The position numbers and the translations under genes are program-made. A stretch of DNA of 35,118 nt from Burkholderiales bacterium (GTDB lineage Bacteria > Pseudomonadota > Gammaproteobacteria > Burkholderiales > Burkholderiaceae_C): positions 1 through 35,118 of the forward strand of contig JAGWTS010000011.1 of assembly GCA_028868875.1 (NCBI GenBank), in the 5' to 3' direction. Under the pieces are notes generated by a model. The model did not search any database, had not been told where the DNA came from, and saw only the letters and a list, made by a program, of their open reading frames with translations. Within the stretch, counting starts at the first letter, position 1; each line of letters opens with the position of its first letter. Below, one piece after another: positions 18,853-26,819 of the stretch.

Positions 18853-21282
18853 ATGGCCGAACCGACCAAGCCCCTGGACCGCCTGCGGCCGTTCAAGCGC
18901 ATCAACAACGAGGGCGCGATCCCGACGGACCGGCCCGACGGCTTCGGCGTCGCCTGCGGTTGCCACACGCCGCAGGACCTGCCCGATCTCGACGCCGAGT
19001 TCCGCAAGTTCCTGGAAAGCCGCGAGGATGCGCTGGGCAAGGTGTTCCAGGCCCTCGAAGTCGCCAAGAAGGCGGCCGCCGCGGCCAAGGAAGTGTCGGA
19101 CATCGCCCGGACGCTGGCGGCGACCGCGGCGCTGGTGCCGGTGGCCTTGCTCGGGCCGCTCGGCGCCACCGGCATCGGCACCGTCGTCACCGCGCTCACC
19201 AGCGCGGCCAACGCGCTGAACGTCGTCAACAGCTTCGTCAACGGGCTGCTCGACGCGGTGGATGCGGGCCTGAAGGAATTCATGGTCCGCCTGGGCGCCG
19301 CGCTCGCGAGGCGGGCGGTACGCCGCGTTCCGCAATGGGTGCCGGTGGAGGACGCCGACAACCGCCACCGGATCACGACGCAGCAGATCCGCGAGGTCGA
19401 AGGCGTCGTCGCCCGCAGTTACTGCGACCCGCTCGGAACGCCGTTCTTCCAGTGGCAGCAGTGGTTGTCGTGGTCGATCCAGGTCCACCCCGAGCCGGAC
19501 TACGCGAACCTGCTCGTCGACGGCTTCGCCTTCAGCACCGACAAGGTCACGGGCAGCCCCCTCGTCGATCCGGCGACGGTGGAGCTGCAATGGGACATGG
19601 GGGCCTTGAACGTCGGCGGCGACAGCCCCGGCGTCTACCGCGATGCCCTGGACGGCAAGAAGACCGAGGCCGGGCTCACCGTGCGCGAGGCGCCGTTCTT
19701 CCAGTCGACGCGGATCTTCTCCGACTCGGAGAACAACTGGCTCTGGCCGACCGCGGGCATGTACGTCTGGGCCTCGGGGCGCTGGGTCTACGACTGCGCC
19801 CGGCCCGACAAGGTCGATCCCGGCGCCGGCGAGAAGCCGAAGATGTGGACGATGCTGAACCCCCTGCGGGCGCTCGCCACGGCCTCCTGGGAGGCCTTCG
19901 GCTTCAAGGAGAACACGGCGCCGAAGTCGCGCCCGATCCGCAACGCGGTGCCGGCGATCCGCTTCATGTTCATCGCCTCGCGCCACGGCGGGCACCTGGA
20001 GCACGGCTCGCTCGCCGAAGACGATTACGAATTCATCCTCGACCTGCCGCCCCTGCCCGGGCCGCCGCCGCCTTTTCCGGTCGGCCACACCCACGCGCAC
20101 CGGCGCGCCGCCGGCGAGCTGCCCGACTTTCCGCACAACACCCTCGTGCTGCGGCCCCAGCTGCTGCGCGACCTGCGCAAGCCCGCAGGCGAGGTCAAGC
20201 TCGTGACGCCGGTGATCGAGCTGCTGCCCAGCGACAAGGGGCCAGGGATCGTCGAGCAGGTCAAGATCACCGTGAAGGCGGGCGACCTCGTCGGCACCGG
20301 CAAGGGCCACGCCGGCTTCCTGCTGAGCCTGGGCTGGTTCGACCCGAACCTCGAGCGCGCCAAGGATGCGAAAGCCTGCAAGGTGAACATCGAGGCCATG
20401 CGCGGACGCCTCGAACAGGACCGCGACACGCCGGTGGACACACTGCGCAAGCTCTTCGCCCCCGAACTCGACAAGCTCAAGCAGCGCATCATCGAGGAGA
20501 TCAGCAAGATCAAGATTCCGATCCTGCCGCCCCCTGCGCAGCCGGTGGCGATCCAGGACATGATCGACAACAAGCTGCCGGAGCCGCTGCATACGCTGGT
20601 GTCCAGCGTCGGCACGGAGGTCAAGAAGCTCGCGCTGACCCTCGTCGACAAGATCTTCGACGGCCTGCTCGACGCACTCGCCGGCGGCGTCGGCGCCCTG
20701 TCCACCGAGGAATGCATGTTCCATTTCGGCGTCAACGGGCGCTGGACCTCGCGCTACCTCGACCTCGAGCGCAACCAGCGGCAGGCGTTCTCGTCGCCCG
20801 TGGAAGTCGAACTGGTGCTCGGGCCCGATGACGCGCTGTACTACGCCAGCAGCGGCGTCGAATGGAACCCCGTGGGCGACATCATGTTCAGCAGCTTCGC
20901 CGACCGCCTGTTGAAGCGCCGCGGCGAAGCCGTCGAATGGTCGCAGATCGCCAAGGCCACGGGCGACGAGTTGCGCGACCTCGTGTTCGAGTACGTTCTG
21001 CAGATCCTCAAGGGCGCGCCCGGCGCGTCACTGGCGCTCGGCATCGAGAACGACCCGATCGGGCTGAAGCAGCCCAAGCCGCTGGACCAGCCCGACGGCA
21101 CGAACCCGATCAAGATGGACCCGACCGAGCCGGACGACGTGGTCGAGGTGGCGGTGGATGCCTCCGCCGCAACCTTCGCCCATGCCGAGGGACAGCAGTC
21201 GGTGCTCTCGGTCGAGGTCACCGGCAAGAAGGACTACGTGCTCGAAGGCAAGGTGGAGATCGCGCGCCAGTTTCCCAAGTAG
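18853..21282 (+). CDS. unknown 809-aa protein of the LysM/OmpA cassette
   Basis: I do not recognise this family. It starts 17 bases after the OmpA-like gene, so it is the third gene of the operon. Visible landmarks are CGC at 35-37, an Ala-rich helical and hydrophobic stretch at about 65-135 (VAKKAAAAAKEVSDIARTL, LVPVALLGPLGATGIGTVV) that could insert in a membrane, and Trp-rich FFQWQQWLSWSI (198-209). There is a central beta-rich part with MYVWASGRWVYDCARP (303-318) and DDYEFILDLPPLP (390-402), then a Pro loop followed by a His cluster GHTHAHRR (411-418). Residues 505-610 are amphipathic helices, and the C-terminal 150 residues are acidic and beta-rich. No export signal and no known nuclease, lipase or amidase motif is seen. 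By position it could be an effector or cargo of the same machine as its neighbours, but this is inference. Confidence 0.75.
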   Translation: MAEPTKPLDRLRPFKRINNEGAIPTDRPDGFGVACGCHTPQDLPDLDAEFRKFLESREDALGKVFQALEVAKKAAAAAKEVSDIARTLAATAALVPVALLGPLGATGIGTVVTALTSAANALNVVNSFVNGLLDAVDAGLKEFMVRLGAALARRAVRRVPQWVPVEDADNRHRITTQQIREVEGVVARSYCDPLGTPFFQWQQWLSWSIQVHPEPDYANLLVDGFAFSTDKVTGSPLVDPATVELQWDMGALNVGGDSPGVYRDALDGKKTEAGLTVREAPFFQSTRIFSDSENNWLWPTAGMYVWASGRWVYDCARPDKVDPGAGEKPKMWTMLNPLRALATASWEAFGFKENTAPKSRPIRNAVPAIRFMFIASRHGGHLEHGSLAEDDYEFILDLPPLPGPPPPFPVGHTHAHRRAAGELPDFPHNTLVLRPQLLRDLRKPAGEVKLVTPVIELLPSDKGPGIVEQVKITVKAGDLVGTGKGHAGFLLSLGWFDPNLERAKDAKACKVNIEAMRGRLEQDRDTPVDTLRKLFAPELDKLKQRIIEEISKIKIPILPPPAQPVAIQDMIDNKLPEPLHTLVSSVGTEVKKLALTLVDKIFDGLLDALAGGVGALSTEECMFHFGVNGRWTSRYLDLERNQRQAFSSPVEVELVLGPDDALYYASSGVEWNPVGDIMFSSFADRLLKRRGEAVEWSQIAKATGDELRDLVFEYVLQILKGAPGASLALGIENDPIGLKQPKPLDQPDGTNPIKMDPTEPDDVVEVAVDASAATFAHAEGQQSVLSVEVTGKKDYVLEGKVEIARQFPK

Positions 21283-21307
21283 CGCGCCGACCGGCTCGCG
21301 CCGCGGC

Positions 21308-21595
21308 CTACGCCGCCTGCCATTCCTGGGTGTCGAAGCCGGTGTAGCAGATCGTGGCCTGCCCGGCGACGATGGGCTCGAAGCGCACCTTGCCGTTGGC
21401 GTCTGTCGTGCCGATGCGCAGGCTCTGGTCGGGCAGGCGGATGCGATAGGGCTCGCCGGGAACGGGGTTCCCGTCGGGGTCCACGAGCTCGAACTCGATC
21501 CAGTGTGGATCGGCGGCCGAACAAGGCTGCACCACCGGCTGGTTCGGCGCCGTGTCGCCCAGCGCCTGCATCTGTGAAGTCCTGATCGTCAGCAT
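21308..21595 (-). CDS. small transthyretin-like (carboxypeptidase-regulatory-type) protein (95 aa)
   Basis: Most of the protein is one beta-sandwich repeat: WIEFELVDPDGNPVPGEPYR, then LRIGTTDANGKVRFEPI and a final strand ending CYTGFDTQEW. The pattern W-I-E-[FI]-E-L-V-D-x-D-G-x-P-V-P-G-E-x-Y-x-I plus T-D-x-N-G is a transthyretin-like domain that I associate with VgrG C-termini and with free-standing small proteins in type VI loci. It has no signal peptide. ATG 21595 has AAGGGGG 10 bases upstream. It is convergent with the 809-residue gene (25 bp between stops), so it has its own promoter yet probably belongs to the same functional module. An adaptor between spike and cargo is a reasonable but unproved role. 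Confidence 0.78.
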   Translation of the reverse strand: MLTIRTSQMQALGDTAPNQPVVQPCSAADPHWIEFELVDPDGNPVPGEPYRIRLPDQSLRIGTTDANGKVRFEPIVAGQATICYTGFDTQEWQAA

Positions 21596-21842
21596 CGCTG
21601 AACGCCCCCTTCTTCGAAGAAGAAATCACCCGCTTCCGGCAGGCCGCCTGCATCCTCTCACATTCACGGCCCGTCCGGTCGGGGCCGGTGCCTGCTCGAT
21701 CGGCCGATGCCGCAGCGACGGCCGCGTGCAACGGACGTGGCGGCGAGATCAAACATAATCCTGTGACTTGTCGCACAGCCCGGGACGCAGGCTGCGAAGT
21801 CGGCGCGACTGAGCCGGTCCGCACGAATGGGCCTGCCCCAGC

Positions 21843-23783
21843 ATGAATCGGTCTCCAGCGCCGCAAACCGTGACCATCACCCAGAACACCGATCCCCTTG
21901 CCGCTGGCCGGCCCTCCGCGGCCAGGTCGATGCTGGCCGGCCTCACCCTGGCGGCTTTGGGCGTCGTCTACGGCGACATCGGCACCAGCCCGCTGTATTC
22001 CCTGCGCGAGGTGTTCCATATCGAACACCACATTCCGCTGACGCACCCCAACATCCTGGGCGTGCTGTCGCTGATCTTCTGGACGCTGACGATCGTCATC
22101 TCGTTCAAGTACGTCTTGCTGATCCTGCGCGCCGACAACCACGGCGAGGGCGGCCTGATCGCGATGCTGGCGCTGGCGACGAGCGCCGTGCGCGGCCGCC
22201 CGGGCTTGCGCCGCGTGCTGATGGGGGTGGGCATGTTCGGCACCGCGATCTTCTTCGGCGACGCGGTCATCACGCCCGCCATGACCGTGCTCGGTGCGGT
22301 CGAGGGCATCCAGGTCTACGCGCCGCAATACGAACACGCGATCGTGCCCTTGACGCTGCTCGTGTTGACCGGCCTGTTCTCGGTCCAGCGCTTCGGCACT
22401 GCCAGCGTGGGCAAGGCCTTCGGCCCGGTGATGCTGGTCTGGATCGTCAGCATCACGCTGCTCGGCTTGCCCAAGATCGTGGCCAACCCGCAGGTCTTGT
22501 GGGCCGTCAACCCGGTCCATGCCATCGAGTTTGCGCTGAACTACCGGGGCCTGGCCTTCGTCGCGCTGGGCGCGGTGGTGCTGGTGGTCACGGGCGGCGA
22601 GGCGCTCTACGCCGACCTCGGACACTTCGGCAAGAAGCCCATCCGCATCGCCTGGTACGGCATCGTCGCGCCGGCCCTGGTGATCAACTATTTCGGGCAG
22701 GGCGCGATGCTGCTGCAGGATCCGGAAGCGATCCAGAATCCCTTCTTCAGGCTCGCGCCGTCCTGGGCCGAGGTGCCGCTCTTCCTGCTCGCGACGCTGG
22801 CGGCAATCGTCGCCTCGCAGGCGCTGATCACGGCCGCGTTCTCAGTGACCAAGCAGGCCATCCAGCTCGGCATGCTGCCGCGCATGCGCGTGCTGCACAC
22901 CTCCGTGCGCGACACCGGGCAGATCTTCGTTCCGTTCGTTAACTGGGGTCTCTACGTCTTCGTGGTGATGGCGGTGGTCTTCTTCGGCTCGTCCAGCCGC
23001 CTGGCTGCCGCCTACGGCGTTGCGGTGACGATCGACATGTCGATCACGACCCTGATGACCTTCTTCGTCATCCGCTACGGCTGGCGGCTGCCGCTGCTCC
23101 TGTCGCTCGCCGCAACGGGCTTCTTCTTCACCATCGATCTTGCCTTCCTCGCCTCCAATCTGCTGAAGATCGCCTCGGGTGGCTGGTTCCCGCTCTTCCT
23201 GGGCATCGGCATGTTCACCTTGGTGCTGACCTGGAAGCAGGGGCGAAGCCTGGTGGCGGAGCGCCTGCGCGAGGATTCGATCGAGCTCGTGCCGTTCCTC
23301 GAATCGGTGTTCCTCAACCCGCCCACGCGCGTTGCCGGCACCGCCGTCTTTCTTGCGCCCGAAAGCGGGCTGACGCCGATTGCCCTGATCCACAACCTCA
23401 AGCACAACAAGGTGCTGCACGAGCAGAACCTCTTCGTCACGGTGCGCCACCACGAAGTGCCCTGGATCGGCTTCGACAAGCGCGTCGAAGCCAAGTCGCT
23501 GGGGCACGACTGCTGGCAGATCCTGCTGAACTTCGGCTTCAAGAACGACCCGGACGTGCCGCAGGCGCTCGAACTGGTCAAGCGCCGCGGGATCGAGCTC
23601 GACCCGATGGACACGAGCTACTTCCTGAGCCGCGACATCGTCATTCCCACGGTCGGCGAAGGCATGGCCTTGTGGCGCGAAAAGCTCTTTGCCAGCATGC
23701 ATCGAAATGCCGCGGGCGCGGCCGACTTCCTGAACCTTCCGACCAACCGCGTGGTCGAGCTGGGCGCGAAGGTCGAGATCTGA
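21843..23783 (+). CDS. kup: Kup-family potassium uptake protein (646 aa)
   Basis: This is a K+/H+ symporter of the KUP/HAK/KT family in the inner membrane. The family signature [16 protein letters not shown] starts at residue 41, with D45 in the proton/ion path. About twelve membrane helices follow (to about residue 455), including [34 protein letters not shown] and [20 protein letters not shown], all conserved in Kup. The C-terminal soluble part (about 465-646) carries the usual [16 protein letters not shown] stretch and ends [16 protein letters not shown]. The length is normal for bacterial Kup. The leader is extended by about 28 residues before the first helix. ATG 21843 has no strong ribosome site, but no better start exists before the signature. 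Its neighbours on both sides are unrelated. Confidence 0.97.
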   Translation: MNRSPAPQTVTITQNTDPLAAGRPSAARSMLAGLTLAALGVVYGDIGTSPLYSLREVFHIEHHIPLTHPNILGVLSLIFWTLTIVISFKYVLLILRADNHGEGGLIAMLALATSAVRGRPGLRRVLMGVGMFGTAIFFGDAVITPAMTVLGAVEGIQVYAPQYEHAIVPLTLLVLTGLFSVQRFGTASVGKAFGPVMLVWIVSITLLGLPKIVANPQVLWAVNPVHAIEFALNYRGLAFVALGAVVLVVTGGEALYADLGHFGKKPIRIAWYGIVAPALVINYFGQGAMLLQDPEAIQNPFFRLAPSWAEVPLFLLATLAAIVASQALITAAFSVTKQAIQLGMLPRMRVLHTSVRDTGQIFVPFVNWGLYVFVVMAVVFFGSSSRLAAAYGVAVTIDMSITTLMTFFVIRYGWRLPLLLSLAATGFFFTIDLAFLASNLLKIASGGWFPLFLGIGMFTLVLTWKQGRSLVAERLREDSIELVPFLESVFLNPPTRVAGTAVFLAPESGLTPIALIHNLKHNKVLHEQNLFVTVRHHEVPWIGFDKRVEAKSLGHDCWQILLNFGFKNDPDVPQALELVKRRGIELDPMDTSYFLSRDIVIPTVGEGMALWREKLFASMHRNAAGAADFLNLPTNRVVELGAKVEI

Positions 23784-23819
23784 AGCCACCGCCCGAATTC
23801 GAACTGCGGCGCGGGCTGC

Positions 23820-23857
23820 ACCGGCGGCCAACGGCGACGGGCGTCGCCACCGCCGGT
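23820..23857. terminator. bidirectional stem-loop between kup and the SWIB gene
   Basis: ACCGGCGG pairs with CCGCCGGT, and GGCGAC with GTCGCC inside it, giving a nested stem centred between two convergent stops (23783 and 23866). No T-tract follows, but the near-symmetric placement suggests a shared terminator. Confidence 0.5.
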
Positions 23858-23865
23858 CGAATCGA

Positions 23866-24198
23866 TCAGCTCAGGTGCGCGCTCACGAGCTTGGTCATCT
23901 CGAACATCGTGACCTGGTCCTTGCCGAAGACGGGCTGAAGCTTGGCATCCGCATTGATCAGGGTGCGCTTGTTCGCGTCCTGCAGATTGTTGGCCTTGAT
24001 GTACACCCACAGGCGCTTGACCACCTCCGTGCGCGCAACGGCCTCGGCGCCGATGACGGCGGCAAGCGCCGGGCTGGGGGTCATGGGCTTGGCGAATGCA
24101 GCGCTGGGCGCGCGCTTCTTTGCCGCGGGCTTGTTCGGGGTCGACTGAGCAGTGATGGTGAATCTCCAGATGGGGGAAGGGGCGGCGATGATAAGCAC
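23866..24198 (-). CDS. SWIB/MDM2-domain protein
   Basis: The SWIB fold fills the C-terminal half: MTPSPALAAVIGAEAVART, then EVVKRLWVYIKANNLQDAN, KRTLINADAKLQPVFGKD and MFEMTKLVSAHL. It is preceded by a Lys/Ala/Pro-rich tail (TPNKPAAKKRAPS). Bacterial stand-alone SWIB proteins of about 95-110 residues are known, notably in Chlamydia and proteobacteria. They are small basic proteins with a suspected role in chromatin or DNA topology. The start is unusual. The only conventional in-frame start nearby is GTG 24198, which has no ribosome site. TGGAG lies 7 bases before an ATC codon at 24156, exactly where an ATG would be expected (next residues TAQSTPN). The true product may therefore be 96 residues from an AUC start. 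Confidence 0.85.
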   Translation of the reverse strand: MLIIAAPSPIWRFTITAQSTPNKPAAKKRAPSAAFAKPMTPSPALAAVIGAEAVARTEVVKRLWVYIKANNLQDANKRTLINADAKLQPVFGKDQVTMFEMTKLVSAHLS

Positions 24199-24298
24199 AC
24201 GCGGATCCGGGCACGGAAAAGCCCATGCGGCGAATGCCCTGTGCCGAGCCGAGGCGGGGTTCGCTCGGCGCGCGGATCTGCGGCTACAGTGCCGCCTC

Positions 24299-24646
24299 AT
24301 GCGCACTCGCGACCCGTCGCGGCCGGCTCGCCACCGCCATCACGTCTATGTCGTCGAGTTGCACGACCGCGTCTGGAACGAGGCACGGTTTCGCAGGGCG
24401 AACCCCGACTACCGCCTGGGCAAGCCTTTCGTCTACGTCGGCATGACGGGGCTGGACCCCGACCTCCGGTTCGACAAGCACAAGGCCGGCGTCAAGGCCA
24501 ACCGCTTCGTCTTCGAATACGGTCTGCGCCTGCTGCCGGCGCTCTACGCCGTCTACAACCCGATGCCTTACGAGGCCGCGCGCGAGATGGAGGTCGAGCT
24601 GGCTATCGGCTTGCGCGAGGCGGGGTACGGTGTGTGGCAGGCCTGA
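24299..24646 (+). CDS. GIY-YIG-like hypothetical protein (115 aa)
   Basis: After a basic start (MRTRDPSRPARHRHH) the protein reads VYVVELHDRVW, then FVYVGMTGLDPDLRFDKHKA, FVFEYGLRLLPALYAVYNP and an ending EMEVELAIGLREAGYGVWQA. The order VYV ... YVGxTG ... R(F) ... H ... E is that of the GIY-YIG nuclease fold, with paired tyrosine strands, Arg, His and a late Glu. It is a short, divergent single-domain member whose nuclease activity is uncertain. ATG 24299 is preferred because the homology begins just after it; an in-frame start near 24152 would overlap the SWIB gene on the other strand. No strong ribosome site was seen. It is transcribed divergently from the SWIB gene. Confidence 0.7.
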   Translation: MRTRDPSRPARHRHHVYVVELHDRVWNEARFRRANPDYRLGKPFVYVGMTGLDPDLRFDKHKAGVKANRFVFEYGLRLLPALYAVYNPMPYEAAREMEVELAIGLREAGYGVWQA

Positions 24647-24703
24647 TCGCTCGCAGGCTGCAGCACGATCGCTGCGCCCGCCGCCCTGCCCGTGCGCAGC
24701 GCC

Positions 24704-25045
24704 TCAGTCGCGCGCGTCGTGATCGGCGTCGCGGTCGATGCGGTCTTCGGCCGACGCCACGACGACGCCCTTGTTCGCATCGACCTGGACGTCATACGCC
24801 TTGCCGTGCGCGACCAGTTCGACGTCGAAGACCCGGCCGTGGTCACGGCTGGATTCGTATTCGGCGCGTGACGCCTTCGATCCGGGAATGTGCCGTTCGG
24901 CCGCGCTGACGGCCTGGGCGAGACTGATCTGCGCCTGCTCCACCGCGAAGGCGTCGTTCTCGGTCGCGGCGCGAACCGACACGACGGCCACGCCGGTGAA
25001 GACGACTGCCGCTGCGGCGGCGATCACTGGGATGCGAATTCGCAT
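24704..25045 (-). CDS. exported PepSY-domain protein (113 aa)
   Basis: A signal peptide spans residues 1-27 (MRIRIPVIAAAAAVVFTGVA ... VRAA-TE). The PepSY domain follows at about 38-100: ISLAQAVSAAERHIPGSKAS, RVFDVELVAHGKAYDVQVDA and NKGVVVASAED, with the typical AxxAAxxxxPG helix and two strands that end in a V-D-A/x-x-G turn. Small exported PepSY proteins are thought to inhibit or sense periplasmic proteases, often beside two-component systems. GAGGAAA lies 7 bases upstream of ATG 25045, which fixes the start, although the frame stays open further upstream to 25216 through the hexamer repeat. The tail RIDRDADHDARD is acidic. A gene with a strong ribosome site (start 25532) lies just upstream on the same strand. 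Confidence 0.85.
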   Translation of the reverse strand: MRIRIPVIAAAAAVVFTGVAVVSVRAATENDAFAVEQAQISLAQAVSAAERHIPGSKASRAEYESSRDHGRVFDVELVAHGKAYDVQVDANKGVVVASAEDRIDRDADHDARD

Positions 25046-25106
25046 GATGGATTTCCTCGATTGGCAATGCGCGGAATGGCGCAGGCCGGATCCTCGGCCT
25101 CGAGCC

Positions 25107-25532
25107 TTAGCCATGACATAGCTGCATTCGAAGGCCGCCTGCAGACTCGCAATCAGCATCTGCATGGCAATGGCAATGGCAATGGCAATGGCAATGGCAG
25201 CGAGAATCATGCCCATCAGTCGCTGTGCAATGGCGGCGACGCTCGACGAAAGCTGGCGCGCCAGATACCGTGCCGAGAAAAGGCGGGCCGCCGGCGAGGC
25301 GAAAATCGTTCACGCTCACACCGAAGGCGGCCAGGAGGGCGCGCCCGACGCGCCGCAAAGACGACGCATCCGAGCGTGACGCCGACGAAGGCCACGACCG
25401 CGACCCGCCGCCTTTCGACATCGGAGCATCTTCCGGAGAGGGACAGGACGACGGGACTGTTCGCGAACGCGGATTCGCGATTGCGAACAGCGCCGCGAAA
25501 GCCTTGCCGGCAATGGACCGCTCGAGCGCCAT
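25107..25532 (-). CDS. hypothetical protein with a Cys-His repeat tail (141 aa)
   Basis: AGGAGG sits 8 bases before ATG 25532, a near-ideal ribosome site, so translation probably starts here. The product begins MALERSIAGKAFAALFAIAN, has a Ser/Arg-rich middle, and then runs through the hexanucleotide repeat, where TGC-CAT codons give an alternating Cys-His run of about six pairs before ADADCESAGG. I do not recognise a family. A different frame over about 25330-25440 encodes a hydrophobic segment (RVAVVAFVGVTLGCVVFAAR) that looks more like a real membrane helix, so a frameshift may have broken an older membrane or sensor gene. Either the Cys-His tail is a chance product of the repeat, or it is a metal-binding tail. 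Confidence 0.4.
   Translation of the reverse strand: MALERSIAGKAFAALFAIANPRSRTVPSSCPSPEDAPMSKGGGSRSWPSSASRSDASSLRRVGRALLAAFGVSVNDFRLAGGPPFLGTVSGAPAFVERRRHCTATDGHDSRCHCHCHCHCHCHADADCESAGGLRMQLCHG
25164..25199. repeat. six tandem copies of ATGGCA
   Basis: ATGGCA is repeated six times without error. On the minus strand (TGCCAT) it encodes alternating Cys-His in the frame of the 141-residue gene and alternating Ala-Ile in the frame open into the PepSY gene. Copy changes would keep the frame because the unit is 6 bp. Confidence 0.95.
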
Positions 25533-25617
25533 GAGATCGACCTCCTGATGCCGGGCCGGTGATCGCGCGAATTCTCACTTCAGCCCCGTGGCGGGGCCCA
25601 TCTTCGCCTGGCCCGAT

Positions 25618-26244
25618 TCAACCGCGCGTCGCTTCGGGAGGACGCCGGAACGGATCCGTCGCCGCGCTGAACTCGGCGACGGCTCTGGCGATCTCATCGA
25701 GCCCGGCGGCGGCCGCATCCCACTGCGATCGATTTGCCCGTTCCTGCAGCGCCTCGCAGGTGCGCGCCACCGTGATCGCGCCCTCGGACCGCGCCGACCC
25801 CAACAGGCGATGAAGCGGCCGGGCCACCTGCGCGCTGTCGCGCAGCATGCAGGCAGTGCGCAACGCCGCGAAATCACTCTCGGCCGAAGCGACGAAGGTG
25901 TCGAGGATGCGCGCCACGACACCCGGATCGCCGACCAGCGCCTTCAGCACCTTGTCGTCGAAGGCCTGCGGCTGCGGCTCATCGGCGAGCGCGCCGCCGA
26001 GCCGGTCCTCGCGGGCGCGGATCGCCGCTGCGAGCTCGAAGCCGTCGAGGCCCGGCATCGAGCAATCCGTGAGCAGCAACGCGTAGTCGCCGCCCACCCA
26101 GGCGCGCAAGGCCTGCGCCCCGTCCTCGGCAAAATTGGCCCTCGAACCGATGCGGCGCAATTGGGCGCGCAGCAACTCGCGATTCGCAGGGCGGTCGTCG
26201 GCCAAGAGCGCGCGCCCGCCGCACCTGGCTGCGGTCGGACTCAC
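25618..26244 (-). CDS. receiver plus HPt fragment of a BvgS/EvgS-like hybrid kinase (208 aa)
   Basis: Residues 11-78 are the first half of a receiver (ALLADDRPANRELLRAQL, acidic pair D16-D17; LLLTDCSMPGLDGFE with acceptor D60). The sequence then jumps to an HPt domain without the second half, so the conserved Thr and Lys of the receiver are missing. The HPt domain spans about 105-195 and has H145 in ARPLHRLLGSARSEGA. Its start GTG 26244 overlaps the stop of the upstream kinase fragment (GTGA), but the frames differ. The two may be one gene split by a frameshift rather than a coupled pair. The same domain order occurs in the intact kinase at 1356-5345. It probably cannot act as a normal phosphorelay. 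Confidence 0.65.
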   Translation of the reverse strand: MSPTAARCGGRALLADDRPANRELLRAQLRRIGSRANFAEDGAQALRAWVGGDYALLLTDCSMPGLDGFELAAAIRAREDRLGGALADEPQPQAFDDKVLKALVGDPGVVARILDTFVASAESDFAALRTACMLRDSAQVARPLHRLLGSARSEGAITVARTCEALQERANRSQWDAAAAGLDEIARAVAEFSAATDPFRRPPEATRG

Positions 26245-26819
26245 TTCGGGCTCGGCGGCGCTGCACGGTCAGTCGTCGCGATCAGGATCAGGCGGCCGGG
26301 CGCTGCCGCGGCGAAGAATGCGGCGTCCCCGAGTTCGACACGCAACGCCTTCAGGTCCGGATCGGTGATCACGATCAGGTCGTGTGCGGCGGCCCCGCAA
26401 AAGGCGGCCGCCGCCACATCCGATCGGGTCAGCTCGAGGCCCCAACCCTCGAGCAGTGCGGCGACCGTCGCGCCCGTCTGCGCAGCCGAAATCATCAGCA
26501 GGGCCTTCTTGCCTGCCGCCAGCGGCTCGCGCGCCGGCCCGGCGATCCGCGGCAGCGTCAGGCTGAAGCGGAATCGGCTTCCGACTCCGGGCTCGCTGTC
26601 CAGTTCGATCTGGCTGCCCATCGCCCGCGCCAGGCCCTGGCTGATGAACAGGCCGAGCTCGGTTCCAGCCGGCCGGGCCGCGCCGGGTTCACCGAGCCGC
26701 GAATAAGGCTTGAAGAGTCGCGGCCGATCGGCCAGCGAGATTCCCGGCCCCGAGTCGCTGACCGAGAAGGTGACGACCCGCGAATCGACTGCATCCTGGT
26801 CGAACCGCAGCCAGGTCGT
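26241..26819 (-). pseudogene. HATPase plus degenerate receiver fragment of a hybrid kinase
   Basis: Recognisable homology starts at about WLRFDQDAVDSRVV and continues FSVSDSGPGISLADRPRLFK (G1 box, D-S-G-P-G-I), then a variant G2 box TELGLFISQGLARAMG, and FRFSLTLP, the end of an HATPase_c domain. A receiver-like domain without an acceptor Asp follows (KKALLMISAAQTGATVAALL ... AHDLIVITDPD). The dimerisation histidine, N-box and all sensor domains are absent. Upstream, the frame enters sequence belonging to an unrelated membrane-protein remnant. An open frame extends to an ATG at 26918, but its first 32 residues are the wrong-frame reading of that remnant. It is therefore a 5'-deleted kinase. 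Confidence 0.65.

Noticed and set aside
18247-20724. 825-codon minus-strand frame opposite the OmpA-like and 809-aa genes
   Set aside because: No motifs, and biased composition. The plus-strand genes overlap or nearly abut and carry real domains.
25164-25199. Hexamer repeat as part of a CRISPR array
   Set aside because: The units are 6 bp and contiguous, with no spacers.
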